Counted from the stretch's first letter, positions 39,039-48,746 are shown. The stretch: DNA of 64,000 nucleotides from Pseudoxanthomonas japonensis (GCF_010093445.1 NZ_PDWW01000006.1:62001-126000), one strand, 5' to 3'. Numbers and translations are program-made. The notes: a model not told the origin generated them from the sequence alone.

Positions 39039-39249
39039 GGAAAAATCTCGTGAATCCACGGGGAAAAACGCGGTTCGCGAGGCGCCCGCTCCACGCCGGG
39101 CGTCGCCGCGCCGCGGCACGGCGGCACCGGTCAAGACTGGCCGCCGACCGGCCCACCCGGTAACCTTCGCAGCGGCGCGCCGGGAATGGGGCGCACGTCC
39201 CGCTTTCCTGCGGCCACGCGGCCGCTCCCGCCTCCAGCCGAGTCTGCCG

Positions 39250-40182
39250 ATGTCCGCACTGATCTGTGGTTCCCTTGCCTACGACACCATCATGGTGTTC
39301 CCGGACCAGTTCAAGAACCACATCCTGCCGGACAAGGTGCACATCCTGAACGTGTCGTTCCTGGTGCCGCGCATGCGCCGCGAGTTCGGTGGCTGCGCCG
39401 GCAACATCGCCTACAACCTCAAGCTGCTGGGCGGCGACCCGGTGCCGATGGCGACGGTGGGCCAGGACTTCGGCCCGTACCGCGAGCATTTCGTCGAGCA
39501 GGGCATCACGCTGGACCAGGTGAAGGTGATCGACGAGCTGTTCACCCCGCAGGCCTTCATCACCACCGACCACGACAACAACCAGATCACCGCGTTCCAC
39601 CCGGGCGCGATGATGCGCAGCTACGAGAACCACGTGAAGGACGTGGCCGGCGTGACGTTCGGCATCGTCAGCCCGGACGGTCGCGAGGGCATGATCCAGA
39701 ACGCCGCCGAGTTCGCCGAGGCCGGCATTCCCTTCATCTTCGATCCCGGCCAGGCCATGCCGCTGTTCAACGGTGAGGAACTGCGCCACTTCATCGAACT
39801 GGCCGACTACGTGACCGTCAACGACTACGAGTCCAACCTGCTGCAGGAGCGCACCGGCTGGAGCGAGGCCGACATCGTCAAGCGGGTGAAGGCCTACATC
39901 ACCACCCGCGGCCCGCATGGCTCGCAGATCCACACGCCCGAGAAGACCTACGACATCCCGCCGGCGCACGAGCGCCGCGTGACCGACCCGACCGGCTGCG
40001 GCGACGCCTTCCGCGCCGGCCTGATCTTCGGCATCGAGAAGGGCTACGACTGGCTGACCATCGGCCGCATGGGCAACCTGATGGGCGCCCTGAAGGTCGA
40101 GCACCCGGGCACGCAGAACCAGCGCTTCGACTTCGACGAGTTCAACGAACAGTTCAAGCAGCAGTTCGGCTACGCGCTGTAA
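39250..40182 (+). CDS. PfkB family carbohydrate/adenosine kinase
   Basis: A 310-residue ribokinase-fold enzyme. The N-terminal CGSLAYDTIMVFPDQF and the GGCAGNIAYNLKLLGG segment are typical of the bacterial adenosine kinase-like branch. The catalytic C-terminal motif is DPTGCGDAFRAGL (about residue 246), with the base aspartate and anion hole. It phosphorylates a sugar or nucleoside with ATP; adenosine is the best guess but not proven. It is divergent from mreB, 315 bases away, and appears monocistronic. The long open frame upstream of the ATG is antisense to mreB and is not used. Confidence 0.9.
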   Translation: MSALICGSLAYDTIMVFPDQFKNHILPDKVHILNVSFLVPRMRREFGGCAGNIAYNLKLLGGDPVPMATVGQDFGPYREHFVEQGITLDQVKVIDELFTPQAFITTDHDNNQITAFHPGAMMRSYENHVKDVAGVTFGIVSPDGREGMIQNAAEFAEAGIPFIFDPGQAMPLFNGEELRHFIELADYVTVNDYESNLLQERTGWSEADIVKRVKAYITTRGPHGSQIHTPEKTYDIPPAHERRVTDPTGCGDAFRAGLIFGIEKGYDWLTIGRMGNLMGALKVEHPGTQNQRFDFDEFNEQFKQQFGYAL

Positions 40183-40325
40183 GGAAAACGCCGGCCGGCG
40201 GCGGCACGAAGCCGGCGCGCACGCGCCATGGGTCGTCACCGTCCCTCCCATTTGTGAAGTAAGGTAAGGCCGGGGAACGGCCGGACCGGTCGCGCTCCGC
40301 GCAGTCGGCAACGGGCAGGGGCAGC

Positions 40326-41777
40326 ATGGTCGCGCAGCATCGGCAACCTCCTCCGCAGGACGTCAGCATTCCTGCTTCGTCCGCCGTTGCCTTCCGCCAG
40401 CTCGCGATGCGGGCGTCCGGCGTCGCCGCCCTGGTCTTCCTCGCCAGCGGGCTCGGCATCCTGACCCGGCCAGACCACCAGCTGGCGACGTTCTGGCCGA
40501 CCAATGCGCTGCTGCTGGGCCTGTTCGCCCGGCGCCCTGCCCTGGCATCGCCGGCCGGCTGGGCCGCCGCCGCCCTGGGTTACGTGGCAGCGGACCTGCT
40601 GACCGGCACCTCGCTCCCCACGACCTTGCGCCTGACGCTCGCCAACCTGGCCGGCGTGGCTGCGGGGTTCCTGCTGTTCCGCCACGTCCGCCAGGAAGAC
40701 CGCCACCTGCAGCATCCCCTGTCGATGCTGGGGATACTGGCGGTGTCGGCGGTGGCCGCACTCGGCGCCAGCGTGGTGGGCGCGCTGACCTCGCACACGC
40801 TGGTCCGCATGGACATGCTGAAGGCCAGCGGCTTCTGGTTCTCGGCCGAATTGGTCAGCTACGTGGCGATCCTGCCGGTCGTGCTGCTGGCGCCCTCACC
40901 GACCGGCGCGGTCGCGCGCCTGGCGGAGACATGGACACGCCTGCGGCGTCGGCCGGCCCGGCTGCTGCCATTGGCGGCGCTGGCGCTGGCGGTGGTGCTG
41001 GGCGTGGTGATCGGCGGTCCCGGCGCCATCGCCTTCCCGGTACCGGCGCTGCTGTGGTGCGCGCTGGCCTACCGACTGTTCACCACCGCGCTGGTCACCC
41101 TGCTGCTGTGCATGTGGACGCTGATCGCCATCGCGCATGGTGTGATCGACCTGCAGGTGCAGGCCGAAGGCCCGTTGCCGGTGATCTCGCTGCGCATGGG
41201 CATGGCGCTGCTGGCCGTGGCGCCGCTGACCGTGGCCAGCGTCAATGCGGCGCGCAACCGCCTGCTGGCCACGCTCAACCACGCCGCCGACCACGACGCA
41301 CTGACCGGTGCGCTGAACCGCAGCGCCTTCCTGCGACGCGGCCGCACGATGGCCGACCAGGCGCAGGCGAGCGGTACGCCCTTCGTCGCGATGATGCTGG
41401 ACATCGACCACTTCAAGTCGGTCAACGACCGCCATGGCCACGCCGCGGGCGATGCGGTGCTGACGGCGTTCGCCACGCGCATGCGCGAGCACCTGCGCGA
41501 CGACGGCCTGTTCGGGCGGTTCGGCGGCGAGGAGTTCGCGGCACTGCTGCCGGGCCTGGGGACGGGCGACGCACACCAGGTCGCCGAGCGCCTGCGCGCA
41601 GCGGCCAGCGAACCGATCGGCCTGGACGACGGCCGCGTGCTCGACATCACCGTGAGCGTGGGCCTGGCGTCGCCGTCGGCGTCGATGCCGCGGGATACGC
41701 TGGAGCAGCTGCTCAGCCGCGCCGACGCCGCGCTGTACCGGGCCAAGGCGATGGGCCGGAACCGGGTAGTCGCCTGA
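40326..41777 (+). CDS. membrane-bound GGDEF diguanylate cyclase with MASE1-like sensor
   Basis: 483 residues. Eight to nine hydrophobic helices occupy residues 25-300, with FWPTNALLLGLFARRPAL near residue 55 resembling the MASE1 sensor domain. The cytoplasmic GGDEF domain spans about 315-480 with DIDHFKSVNDRHGHAAGD and the active loop RFGGEEF. c-di-GMP synthesis is therefore expected; a complete RxxD inhibitory site was not identified. No EAL domain is attached. It is flanked by unrelated genes, so the target process is unknown. Confidence 0.9.
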   Translation: MVAQHRQPPPQDVSIPASSAVAFRQLAMRASGVAALVFLASGLGILTRPDHQLATFWPTNALLLGLFARRPALASPAGWAAAALGYVAADLLTGTSLPTTLRLTLANLAGVAAGFLLFRHVRQEDRHLQHPLSMLGILAVSAVAALGASVVGALTSHTLVRMDMLKASGFWFSAELVSYVAILPVVLLAPSPTGAVARLAETWTRLRRRPARLLPLAALALAVVLGVVIGGPGAIAFPVPALLWCALAYRLFTTALVTLLLCMWTLIAIAHGVIDLQVQAEGPLPVISLRMGMALLAVAPLTVASVNAARNRLLATLNHAADHDALTGALNRSAFLRRGRTMADQAQASGTPFVAMMLDIDHFKSVNDRHGHAAGDAVLTAFATRMREHLRDDGLFGRFGGEEFAALLPGLGTGDAHQVAERLRAAASEPIGLDDGRVLDITVSVGLASPSASMPRDTLEQLLSRADAALYRAKAMGRNRVVA

Positions 41778-41819
41778 CGCATTCCGCCGCCTCGACGCCG
41801 CGCTTTCGCTCCGGACGGC

Positions 41820-42440
41820 TCAGGCGTGCGCGTCTTCGCCGAGCGTGGCCAGGATCGCCGCACAGTCCGCCAGCCGCCACGTGGCGTCCACCGGCAGCTC
41901 CTCCTCGCGGACATTCACCAGCACGGTATGCGTGCCCGCGGCGCGGCCACACTCGATATCGAAGCGGTAGTCGCCGACCATCACCATCTGCGCCGGCGAC
42001 ACGTTCCAGCGGTTCGCGAAGTACAGCAGGCCATCGGGCGCCGGCTTGGGCGTGGCGTCGTCGCGGCCGATGATGTCGGCGTCGTCGAACGCGTCGCCCA
42101 GCCCGATCACCGCCAGCGTGACGCCGGCCAGCGCCCGCGCGTTGCGGGTGAGGATGCCCAGGCGGCAGCCGCGCGCGTGCAGCGCGCGCACCAGCGCGAC
42201 GGCGCCCGCCGCTGCCGTCGCCGCTTCGGCCAGTGCCTGTTCGTGCCGCATCAGCCAGTCGTGCCTGGCGCGCGCCTCGTCCGGGGGCAGCATGGCCAGG
42301 TGGGCCAGGATGTCGGCGTCAGGCGGGATGTCCAGCTCACGGCGTATCAGCGCGAAGTCGTGTACCGCTTCCGTCAGCGTGCCGTCCAGGTCGAACACCC
42401 AGTGGCGCAGGCTCGCCAGCGCCGGCACGGCGGCCGGCAT
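41820..42440 (-). CDS. HAD family hydrolase (phosphatase-like)
   Basis: 206 residues from the ATG at 42440. The HAD motifs are VFDLDGTLTE (nucleophile Asp, about residue 17), the ILTRN threonine motif, the lysine in KPAPDGL and GDYRFDIECGRAAG. A small alpha-helical cap follows motif I, like Gph and related phosphatases. Substrate unknown. It is the last gene in the operon running from the M1 peptidase: five bases separate it from the lipoprotein gene. Confidence 0.9.
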   Translation of the reverse strand: MPAAVPALASLRHWVFDLDGTLTEAVHDFALIRRELDIPPDADILAHLAMLPPDEARARHDWLMRHEQALAEAATAAAGAVALVRALHARGCRLGILTRNARALAGVTLAVIGLGDAFDDADIIGRDDATPKPAPDGLLYFANRWNVSPAQMVMVGDYRFDIECGRAAGTHTVLVNVREEELPVDATWRLADCAAILATLGEDAHA

Positions 42441-42445
42441 CGGCG

Positions 42446-43189
42446 TCAGTCCCACCCCGGCATCTGGCTGCCGTCCAGGCCGCCGGTCTCGAACACGGCC
42501 TTGCGCAGGCTGCCGTCCTTCACCAGGAACTCGACCTCCAGCTCTTTCGTCTTGCGCACGAGGCGCCACAGGGCCTTGTCGTCGTCGATGAACATCGCGG
42601 TGGCCTCGTCGGTATCCGGCCGGTGGGACGCCATGCGCTTCGGTGCGGCGCCGTCCGCGACCACGTTCACCTGGCACCGGCGGTAACAGGCCTTGGCGAA
42701 ATCGCCGGCCTGCAGCACCAGGTAGCTGCTGCGTTTCCACTCGGGATGATCGCGGAACACCAGCTGCACCGGCTTGGCGCCGCTGCCGTCCACGTCCACC
42801 GGCTCCTTGCTGTAGATCATCGCCGAGCGCTGCGTGCCCTTGCCGGCCGGCACCTGCGCGTAGGCCCACAGCGCCTCCATGCGGCGCTGGTCGCGCACGC
42901 CCTCGGCCTTCTTCTTCACCTCGTCGAGCGACGGCCCGATGCGTGCGGCTGCCGTGCTCTGGGGGTACTGGTCGAGCAGCGCGATGCCGTGGATGCGCGC
43001 CATGTCCCAGTCGCCGGAGGCCGCGGCGCTGTCGTACTTCTTCGCCAGCTCATCGGCCTGCTGTTCCGTGGCGGCCGCCTGGGCCGCGGCAGCGGCGGCG
43101 CGTTCGGCCTCGCGGTCGCCGCAGGCGGACAGCGCCACGCCGCACGCCAGCGCCAGTCCCAGGAAATAGGTCGCGTTCTTCATCGTCAT
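42446..43189 (-). CDS. lipoprotein of unknown function
   Basis: A 247-residue protein with signal peptide MTMKNATYFLGLALACGVALSAC and a lipobox (LSAC). An Ala/Gln/Glu-rich probable coiled coil follows (residues 28-50), then helical repeats resembling a TPR-like stretch (GDWDMARIHGIALLDQYPQS). The C-terminal half is a globular beta-rich region with a CYRRC cysteine pair. I do not recognise the family. It is locked between the hydrolase (ATGA overlap) and the HAD gene, so it is part of the same operon. Confidence 0.82.
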   Translation of the reverse strand: MTMKNATYFLGLALACGVALSACGDREAERAAAAAAQAAATEQQADELAKKYDSAAASGDWDMARIHGIALLDQYPQSTAAARIGPSLDEVKKKAEGVRDQRRMEALWAYAQVPAGKGTQRSAMIYSKEPVDVDGSGAKPVQLVFRDHPEWKRSSYLVLQAGDFAKACYRRCQVNVVADGAAPKRMASHRPDTDEATAMFIDDDKALWRLVRKTKELEVEFLVKDGSLRKAVFETGGLDGSQMPGWD

Positions 43190-44163
43190 CGGGGGTTTCC
43201 TTGCTGGATCAGCCGGGCGACCGCGGCCGCCACGTCATCGGGTTTTTCCATGATGGACATGTGCCCGCAACCGTCCAGTGAAACCTGGAGCGCCTGCGGG
43301 ATCTTCTCCGCGTACAGCGCCATCGCGCTGGGATCGATCACGCGGTCCTGCCGGCACCACAGCAGCAGCGTCGGCTGGCGGATCGAGGCGGCCATCTCGC
43401 CGGGCAGGAAACGTTCGTTGCTGCGACCGATGCGGTCCAGCACCTGCTGCTCGAACGGTGCCTGCGCGATGCGCCAGTCGATGACGGCCTTCGACGCGGG
43501 CCAGGGAATCGCGGGCTGCGCGGCACGGTCGTGGAAGACGGTATCGAGGTAGCGCTGCAGCGAGGCCGCGTCGTACACCGCGAACGGATTGCGCCCGGCC
43601 AGCACTTCCAAGCCGAAGGCGTTGTCGGCGAACCGCACACCCGCCGCGTCGATCAGCGCGACGCGCGCAACCAGGTCGGGTTGCTCCGCCGCGGTGATGG
43701 CCACGATGCCGCCGCCCATCGAATGCCCGACCAGCACGATGGGGCTGCCGTCGCGGCGGATCGCACGCAGGAACGCCGCCAGCCGCGCCGCCTGCGCCTT
43801 GAAGCCGTAGTCGGCGCCGTCGATGCGCTGGCTTTCGCCCCAGCCGGGCAGGTCCGGGATCACCAGCCGGTAACGGTCATGCAGGCGCGTCGCCAGCGGG
43901 TACCAGTTCTCCTTGCCACCGGTGAAGCCATGCACCAGTACCACGGTCGGCGCGGCGGGATCGTCGGCCTCGCGCGTGTCGTAGACCCAGCGATGGTCGC
44001 CCACCACCACCTGCCGCGCCGACAGGTCGATCCACCAGCCCTGCAGCGCCAGCCCGTTGCGCAGCGGCGCCATCGGATCGCGCCAGATCCACACGGCCAC
44101 CGCGCAAACAAGAACGGCCGCCACCAGGGCGACCGTCCGTGTGCGGGTCAGGCGCAACGCCAT
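43186..44163 (-). CDS. alpha/beta-fold hydrolase, membrane-anchored
   Basis: A 325-residue hydrolase with an N-terminal hydrophobic helix (VALVAAVLVCAVAVWIW) that probably anchors it with the catalytic domain in the periplasm. The oxyanion segment is VVLVHGFTGGKENW, the nucleophile elbow GHSMGGG (about residue 143), and the acid and histidine fall in LLLWCRQDRVIDP and DGCGHMSIMEKP. It resembles lipase/esterase and C-C bond hydrolase families; substrate unknown. It starts three bases after the M1 peptidase stop. Confidence 0.88.
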   Translation of the reverse strand: MALRLTRTRTVALVAAVLVCAVAVWIWRDPMAPLRNGLALQGWWIDLSARQVVVGDHRWVYDTREADDPAAPTVVLVHGFTGGKENWYPLATRLHDRYRLVIPDLPGWGESQRIDGADYGFKAQAARLAAFLRAIRRDGSPIVLVGHSMGGGIVAITAAEQPDLVARVALIDAAGVRFADNAFGLEVLAGRNPFAVYDAASLQRYLDTVFHDRAAQPAIPWPASKAVIDWRIAQAPFEQQVLDRIGRSNERFLPGEMAASIRQPTLLLWCRQDRVIDPSAMALYAEKIPQALQVSLDGCGHMSIMEKPDDVAAAVARLIQQGNPR

Positions 44164-44166
44164 GCC

Positions 44167-46080
44167 TTACTGGCCTGCCGACGCCTTCGCCAGCAGCGCC
44201 TCGACCGACCCGGTCGTGATCGGGTGGTACCCCGGCCTGGCGCGCGCGAAGCTTTCCTTCGCCAGCGCGAGGCCTTCCGGCGTCTTCACCAGCTCTTCGT
44301 AGACCGGCATGATCAGCTTGCGGCGACCGACGCGCTCGATGAACCTGGCGATCTCCGGGCGCGCCTCCACGTAACCGCTGCGGATGGTCAGCGGATACCA
44401 GCGCATCGCGATCTCGCCGTTGGCCGTGCCGGTGAAGTGGTAGGCGTCATCCAGCTGCTTGAGCTGTTCGACCGTCAGCGTCTCGCCCATGCCTTCGAGG
44501 AAATGCACCCACTGCTGGGTCACCCAGGCGTCGGTCAACTGCTTGTTCGGCAGCTGGCCGCTGCCCTGCCAGGCGATGCGCGCGGTGTCGGTATTGGAGA
44601 ACCCGCGCGACTGCACCTGCGGCGCGGTGGCCGGAATGCCCGTGCCGTACACCCAGGTCTGGATCTCCGCGTCGGAGACCAGGTTGGGATGCTTGTCGAA
44701 CAGATTCTTCTTTGCGTAGTCGAGGAACTGCTCGGTGGTGATGCTCTGGAACGCGAAGTGGTCGAAGTAACCGCGCAGGAAGGCGTCGAACTCCTGGCGG
44801 CCGAAACGCTCTTCCAGGAACTGCAGGAACCACGCGCCCTTGTCGTACGACACCGCGCTGAGCGCGTCGTCGGCGTCCAGCTGCGTGCCCGGCTTGACTG
44901 CCAGCGACTGGGTCGCTTCGGGCATCGTGCCGATCTCCTTCTTCAGCGCATTGCGGGCGATGGCGTACTCCATGCTCGCGGTTTCCTTGCCGTACAGCGC
45001 CTCGACGATGCGGTTCTCGACGTAGCTGGTGAAACCTTCATTGAGCCAGCCGTGCTTGGCGCTGGAGAACGTCACCAGGTTGCCCGACCAGCTGTGCGCC
45101 AGCTCGTGCGCGATCAGCGAGACCAGCGTCTTGTCGCCGACGATGACGGTCGGCGTGATGAAGCTCAGGCGCGGGTTCTCCATGCCGCCGTACGGGAACG
45201 ACGGCGGCAGCACCAGCATGTCGTAGCGGTCCCAGCGGTAGGGGCCGTACAGCTGCTCGGTGGCGGCGATCATCTTCTCGGTGTCTTCGAATTCCTTCGT
45301 GGCCCTGTCGACCATCGCCGGCTCGGCCCACACGCCGCTGCGCGCGGAGATCGGCTTGAACACCAGGTCGCCGGCGGCGATCGCCATCAGGTACGACGGG
45401 ATCTTCTGCGGCATCTTGAACGTGTAATCGCCGTCGCGCACGGCGGCTGGATCGTTGTCGGCGCTCATCAGTACCATGACGTCCGGGCGCGAGGTCACGT
45501 GCGCGCTGTAGGTGTAACGCACCTGAGGCGTGTCCTGCAGCGGCACCCAGCTGCGCGCGTGGATCTGCTGCGACTGGCTGAACATGAAGGGCAGCTGCTT
45601 GCCTTCGGTCATCTCCGGCGTCAGCCACTGCAGGCCCGAGGCCTCGGGCGAACTGGTGTAGGTGACCCGGACCTTGGCGTTGCGGGCCGGCGTCTCGATG
45701 GTCAGCTTGCTGCCCAGCACCGGATCCTTGGCGGCCAGCGCGTACTGCAGCGGCGCCCAAGCATTGCCGGCCTCGCCTTCGACCTTCTCGATCGTCAGGT
45801 CGCGCGTGTCCAGCACCAGCTGGGTGGCGGTCTTGTCCTTCCAGTCCAGCGTGTAGGTGGCGGTACCGCCGATGGTCTTCGCGTCGAAGTCGACGGCGAT
45901 GTCCAGCGCCAGATCGTCGATGGCGACCTTGCGCGGTTCGGCGTAGGAATGCTCGTCACGATCGACGGGCGTCTCGACGGCGGGCTTGGGCGTGGCGGCC
46001 ACGGGAGCGGATTCGGGTTCCTTGGAACAACCGGCCGCCAGCACGGCGGCGCAGGACAACAGCAAAGCCAGAGAACGCAT
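44167..46080 (-). CDS. M1 family aminopeptidase lipoprotein
   Basis: 637 residues with lipobox LAAGC after MRSLALLLSCAAV. The gluzincin site is LIAHELAHSWSGNLVTFSSAKHGWLNEGFTSYVE (about residues 310-345), with HExxH and the third zinc ligand glutamate 18 residues downstream. The substrate-binding GGMENP exopeptidase motif precedes it, and an N-terminal beta saddle domain and an alpha-helical C-terminal ARM-like domain (leukotriene A4 hydrolase type) flank it. It hydrolyses N-terminal residues from peptides in the periplasm. It is first in a four-gene operon. Confidence 0.94.
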   Translation of the reverse strand: MRSLALLLSCAAVLAAGCSKEPESAPVAATPKPAVETPVDRDEHSYAEPRKVAIDDLALDIAVDFDAKTIGGTATYTLDWKDKTATQLVLDTRDLTIEKVEGEAGNAWAPLQYALAAKDPVLGSKLTIETPARNAKVRVTYTSSPEASGLQWLTPEMTEGKQLPFMFSQSQQIHARSWVPLQDTPQVRYTYSAHVTSRPDVMVLMSADNDPAAVRDGDYTFKMPQKIPSYLMAIAAGDLVFKPISARSGVWAEPAMVDRATKEFEDTEKMIAATEQLYGPYRWDRYDMLVLPPSFPYGGMENPRLSFITPTVIVGDKTLVSLIAHELAHSWSGNLVTFSSAKHGWLNEGFTSYVENRIVEALYGKETASMEYAIARNALKKEIGTMPEATQSLAVKPGTQLDADDALSAVSYDKGAWFLQFLEERFGRQEFDAFLRGYFDHFAFQSITTEQFLDYAKKNLFDKHPNLVSDAEIQTWVYGTGIPATAPQVQSRGFSNTDTARIAWQGSGQLPNKQLTDAWVTQQWVHFLEGMGETLTVEQLKQLDDAYHFTGTANGEIAMRWYPLTIRSGYVEARPEIARFIERVGRRKLIMPVYEELVKTPEGLALAKESFARARPGYHPITTGSVEALLAKASAGQ

Positions 46081-46178
46081 CAGGGGACTTCCAGTGATAC
46101 GGGGGAAGTGCCCAGTTTACCGCGCCGGGCGGGGCCTGCCTTGTCCGGCTCCCCTCCTGTGCCCGTTCATTGGCCCCT

Positions 46179-46254
46179 TGTAGGAGCGGGCCATGCCCGC
46201 GATGCTCTCAAGCGGGGTGATGGAAAAGCATCGCGCCCATGGGGCGCTTCTACA
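46179..46254. repeat. TGTAGGAGCGGGCCATGCCCGCGATGC element pair, one arm degraded
   Basis: A copy of the element at 22904. The left arm (46179-46205) is nearly identical; the right arm (46229-46254) has several changes (GCATCGCGCCCATGGGGCGCTTCTACA). It fills the space between the M1 peptidase start and the ubiE stop. Confidence 0.85.
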
Positions 46255-46272
46255 GGGCGCTCGGCGCCCTGG

Positions 46273-47034
46273 TCAGACCTTGTAGCCGGTGTGGATGGCC
46301 ACGATGCCGGCGGACAGGTTCTTGTAGCTGGTCCGGGCGAATCCGGCCGCGTCCATCATGCCCTGCAGCTCGGCCTGCGGCGGGTGCTTGCGGATGCTTT
46401 CGGCCAGGTACTGGTAGCTGCCGGCGTCCTGGGCGAACAGCTGGCCCAGCTTCGGCAACACCTTGAACGAGTGGAAGTCGTACATCGGCTTGAACCAGTC
46501 GACCGTGACCTCGGAGAACTCCAGCACGCGCGCCTGCCCGCCGACCTTCAGCACGCGGTGCATGTCGCGCAGCGCGGCTTCCTTGTCGGTGACGTTGCGC
46601 AGGCCGAAGGCAATGGTGACCAGGCCGAAGCTGGCGTCCGGGAACGGCAGCTTCTCGGCGTTGCACTGCACGTACTCCAGGCCCTGCACCACGCCGCGGT
46701 CGGTCATGCGGTCGCGGCCGACCGACAACATGCCGGCGTTGATGTCGCCCAGCACGATCTGGCCGGTATCGCCCACCCGATCCTTCAACAGCGCGGCGAT
46801 GTCGCCGGTGCCGCCGGCCAGGTCCAGCACGCGGTCGCCGCGCTTCACCTGGCAGGTGCCGACGAAGTAGCGCTTCCAGACCCGATGGATGCCCAGGCTC
46901 ATCAGGTCGTTCATCAGGTCGTACTTGCCGGCCACCGAGGTGAAGACCTCGCCGACCAGCTTCTGCTTGTCCTTGGCGGCGACGTCGCGGAAGCCGAAAT
47001 GGGTGGTGCCGCGTTCGTAGGGGGATTCGCTCAT
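46273..47034 (-). CDS. ubiE: bifunctional demethylmenaquinone/2-polyprenyl-6-methoxyphenol methyltransferase
   Basis: A 253-residue UbiE. SAM-binding motif VLDLAGGTGDIAALL (residues about 66-80), the preceding KYDLMNDLMSLGIHRVWKR and the post-motif segment VTIAFGLRNVTDKEAALREMH-like GLRNVTDKEAALRDMHRV are diagnostic. It carries out C-methylation in ubiquinone and menaquinone synthesis. It is single, with its 3' end near a repeat and its start 37 bases after the stop of the upstream protease gene. Confidence 0.96.
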   Translation of the reverse strand: MSESPYERGTTHFGFRDVAAKDKQKLVGEVFTSVAGKYDLMNDLMSLGIHRVWKRYFVGTCQVKRGDRVLDLAGGTGDIAALLKDRVGDTGQIVLGDINAGMLSVGRDRMTDRGVVQGLEYVQCNAEKLPFPDASFGLVTIAFGLRNVTDKEAALRDMHRVLKVGGQARVLEFSEVTVDWFKPMYDFHSFKVLPKLGQLFAQDAGSYQYLAESIRKHPPQAELQGMMDAAGFARTSYKNLSAGIVAIHTGYKV

Positions 47035-47071
47035 GGCCGGATTATCGCATTACCCACCGGCCGGGGTCCGC

Positions 47072-48703
47072 TCAGCGCTCGAACGGCGCACAGGCTGGCG
47101 ATGCCTGCCATCGCCGCGCCGGCAGGCCGCAGACAGGCGCCCTACGCGGTGGGCCGCCGGGTAGCGCACCGGCGTCCGTCCGCCCCGTGTGCAGCGGGTG
47201 CGCGGACGACGTGGGCAGGCTGCGTTCCAGCATGGGGGCAGGCGTGCTCATCACGCGCGGGCGGGGTCCGATCCGCACCCGGAAGCCCGTGGGCGTCGAG
47301 GCGACGACCGACACCCAGTGCCGGCCATCCGGCGTGTTCCAGTGCTCGCCCACCTTCAGCATGGAGCCTTCGTTTCCCGACAGGTCGGCCGGCGGCGTGT
47401 CGGTGTCCACGCTGTAGGCGGCGCCGTTCCCGGCCACCCGGTGGATGATCACCGCATCGCCCGCCAGGGCGGACTCGTAGGCGCCACTGCGACGGCGGGC
47501 CTCCAGCGTGTAGGACACGGTGCGGTAGGGATCGGGCTGCGCTTCGCCGCCCAGCACCACCAGTTGCACCTGGTCGGATCCCGCCACACTGCCCGCGTCG
47601 AGCACGATCTCGTGAATCGCCTCGTTGTCGAACGGCACGAGCCGCTTGCGCGCCGGCGGCAGCCAGCCCAGGCGGTCGCGCTGGTGCATGCTCAGGTGCT
47701 TGGGCAGCAGCCCCAGCACGGGATCGGTGGTGGCGTGGCGCCAGGCGTCGCTCATCAGGTCCCACGGGTTGTCGTGGGTATCGGCGTCGCCGTCGGAATT
47801 GTCCGAATGCGGCAATCCGTAACCGTGCCCCATCTCGTGCGCCAAGCTGGCGACATTGTCCGAGGCCCACGGCGGACTCCACGTCGCACGCGTGCAGGCA
47901 TCCACGCCCTCCAGCAGGCCACAGGCACCGCCTCCCCACGCACGGCCGTCCAGTTCGCCGTTGAACACCAGGTTGATGCCCTGCACGCTGCGGAAATCGA
48001 CGTCCGCCTCCGCCTGGGCGACGCAGTCGTTGAACAGCCGCGACAGGTCCGCGCGCGGCTTCCCGGCGATGCTCGGGACGTAGTCCGCCCTCGCCGCCGG
48101 CAGCGTGTACCAGCCATACGCCGCACTGCCGGCCAGATGGATCGCGCCGTAGGACACCTCGGACCAGTAGTGGCCCAGCTGGCCCGGCGCATCGCCGTAC
48201 TGCGCCTGGAAGAACGCGCGCGACTTGGGCTCCACCGCGATGTCGGCGAACTTGCACATCAGCGTCACCCAGCGGGTGCCGCCCGTCACGGGCGCCGCCA
48301 TCGCGATGCGCCCCCCCGCCTCGCGCACGGTCGCGCGCTGCGGCAGGCGTCCCACCGGCACGATGGCCTCGATGACCGGGTCGGAGGAGACGCTCTTGCG
48401 CGGTACGTACGACACCGCCACGCGCCGGTTCGACAGGGCGGCGAGATCGCCCGCGGCACGCAGGGCCTCGACCTCGTCCAGCCGGTAGCGCAGGCCCGGG
48501 CCGAGATTCAGCCACGCCTCAAACACGGGCGGCGTCGCCGGATGGCCGGGCGGTGCGGCCCGCGCATCGCCCCAGCGAAGCTGCAGTGTGCCCTGCACGA
48601 TGTCGCTGCCCTCCAGGGCGTGCGCCGGCGCACAGCAAACGCCCACCAGCGCCACGACGCCTGCCAGCGCCCGACGGGTGGTCATTCCTGCGGTTCGTCG
48701 CAT
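47072..48703 (-). CDS. secreted metzincin-type metalloprotease, tandem copy 1
   Basis: About 543 residues; possible starts are 48724, a GTG at 48712 behind GGAGG, 48703 or 48685. A signal peptide (ALAGVVALVGVCCAPAHA) precedes VQGTLQLRWGD, a prodomain-like region and a catalytic domain with HEMGHGYGLPH, an Asp-rich SDNSDGDADTHDNPWD stretch, Met in WDLMSD and the LGWLP segment, as in M6 and M11 (gametolysin-like) peptidases. A beta-rich domain (AVIIHRVAGNG; SMLKVGEHW) and a Pro-rich linker follow. It ends C-x12-C-x4-R. It is the most divergent copy near the linker. Extracellular proteolysis is inferred. Confidence 0.88.
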   Translation of the reverse strand: MRRTAGMTTRRALAGVVALVGVCCAPAHALEGSDIVQGTLQLRWGDARAAPPGHPATPPVFEAWLNLGPGLRYRLDEVEALRAAGDLAALSNRRVAVSYVPRKSVSSDPVIEAIVPVGRLPQRATVREAGGRIAMAAPVTGGTRWVTLMCKFADIAVEPKSRAFFQAQYGDAPGQLGHYWSEVSYGAIHLAGSAAYGWYTLPAARADYVPSIAGKPRADLSRLFNDCVAQAEADVDFRSVQGINLVFNGELDGRAWGGGACGLLEGVDACTRATWSPPWASDNVASLAHEMGHGYGLPHSDNSDGDADTHDNPWDLMSDAWRHATTDPVLGLLPKHLSMHQRDRLGWLPPARKRLVPFDNEAIHEIVLDAGSVAGSDQVQLVVLGGEAQPDPYRTVSYTLEARRRSGAYESALAGDAVIIHRVAGNGAAYSVDTDTPPADLSGNEGSMLKVGEHWNTPDGRHWVSVVASTPTGFRVRIGPRPRVMSTPAPMLERSLPTSSAHPLHTGRTDAGALPGGPPRRAPVCGLPARRWQASPACAPFER

Positions 48704-48724
48704 CCATCCCACGGTGGCCTCCAT

Positions 48725-48746
48725 GTCGTGACATCACGTTCACGAC
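48725..48746. promoter_or_regulatory. perfect dyad GTCGTGA-N8-TCACGAC upstream of protease copy 1
   Basis: A 7-bp inverted repeat with an 8-base spacer lies just before the first possible start of copy 1. It could be a regulator site or an RNA hairpin in the leader. No match to a known box is claimed. Confidence 0.35.
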
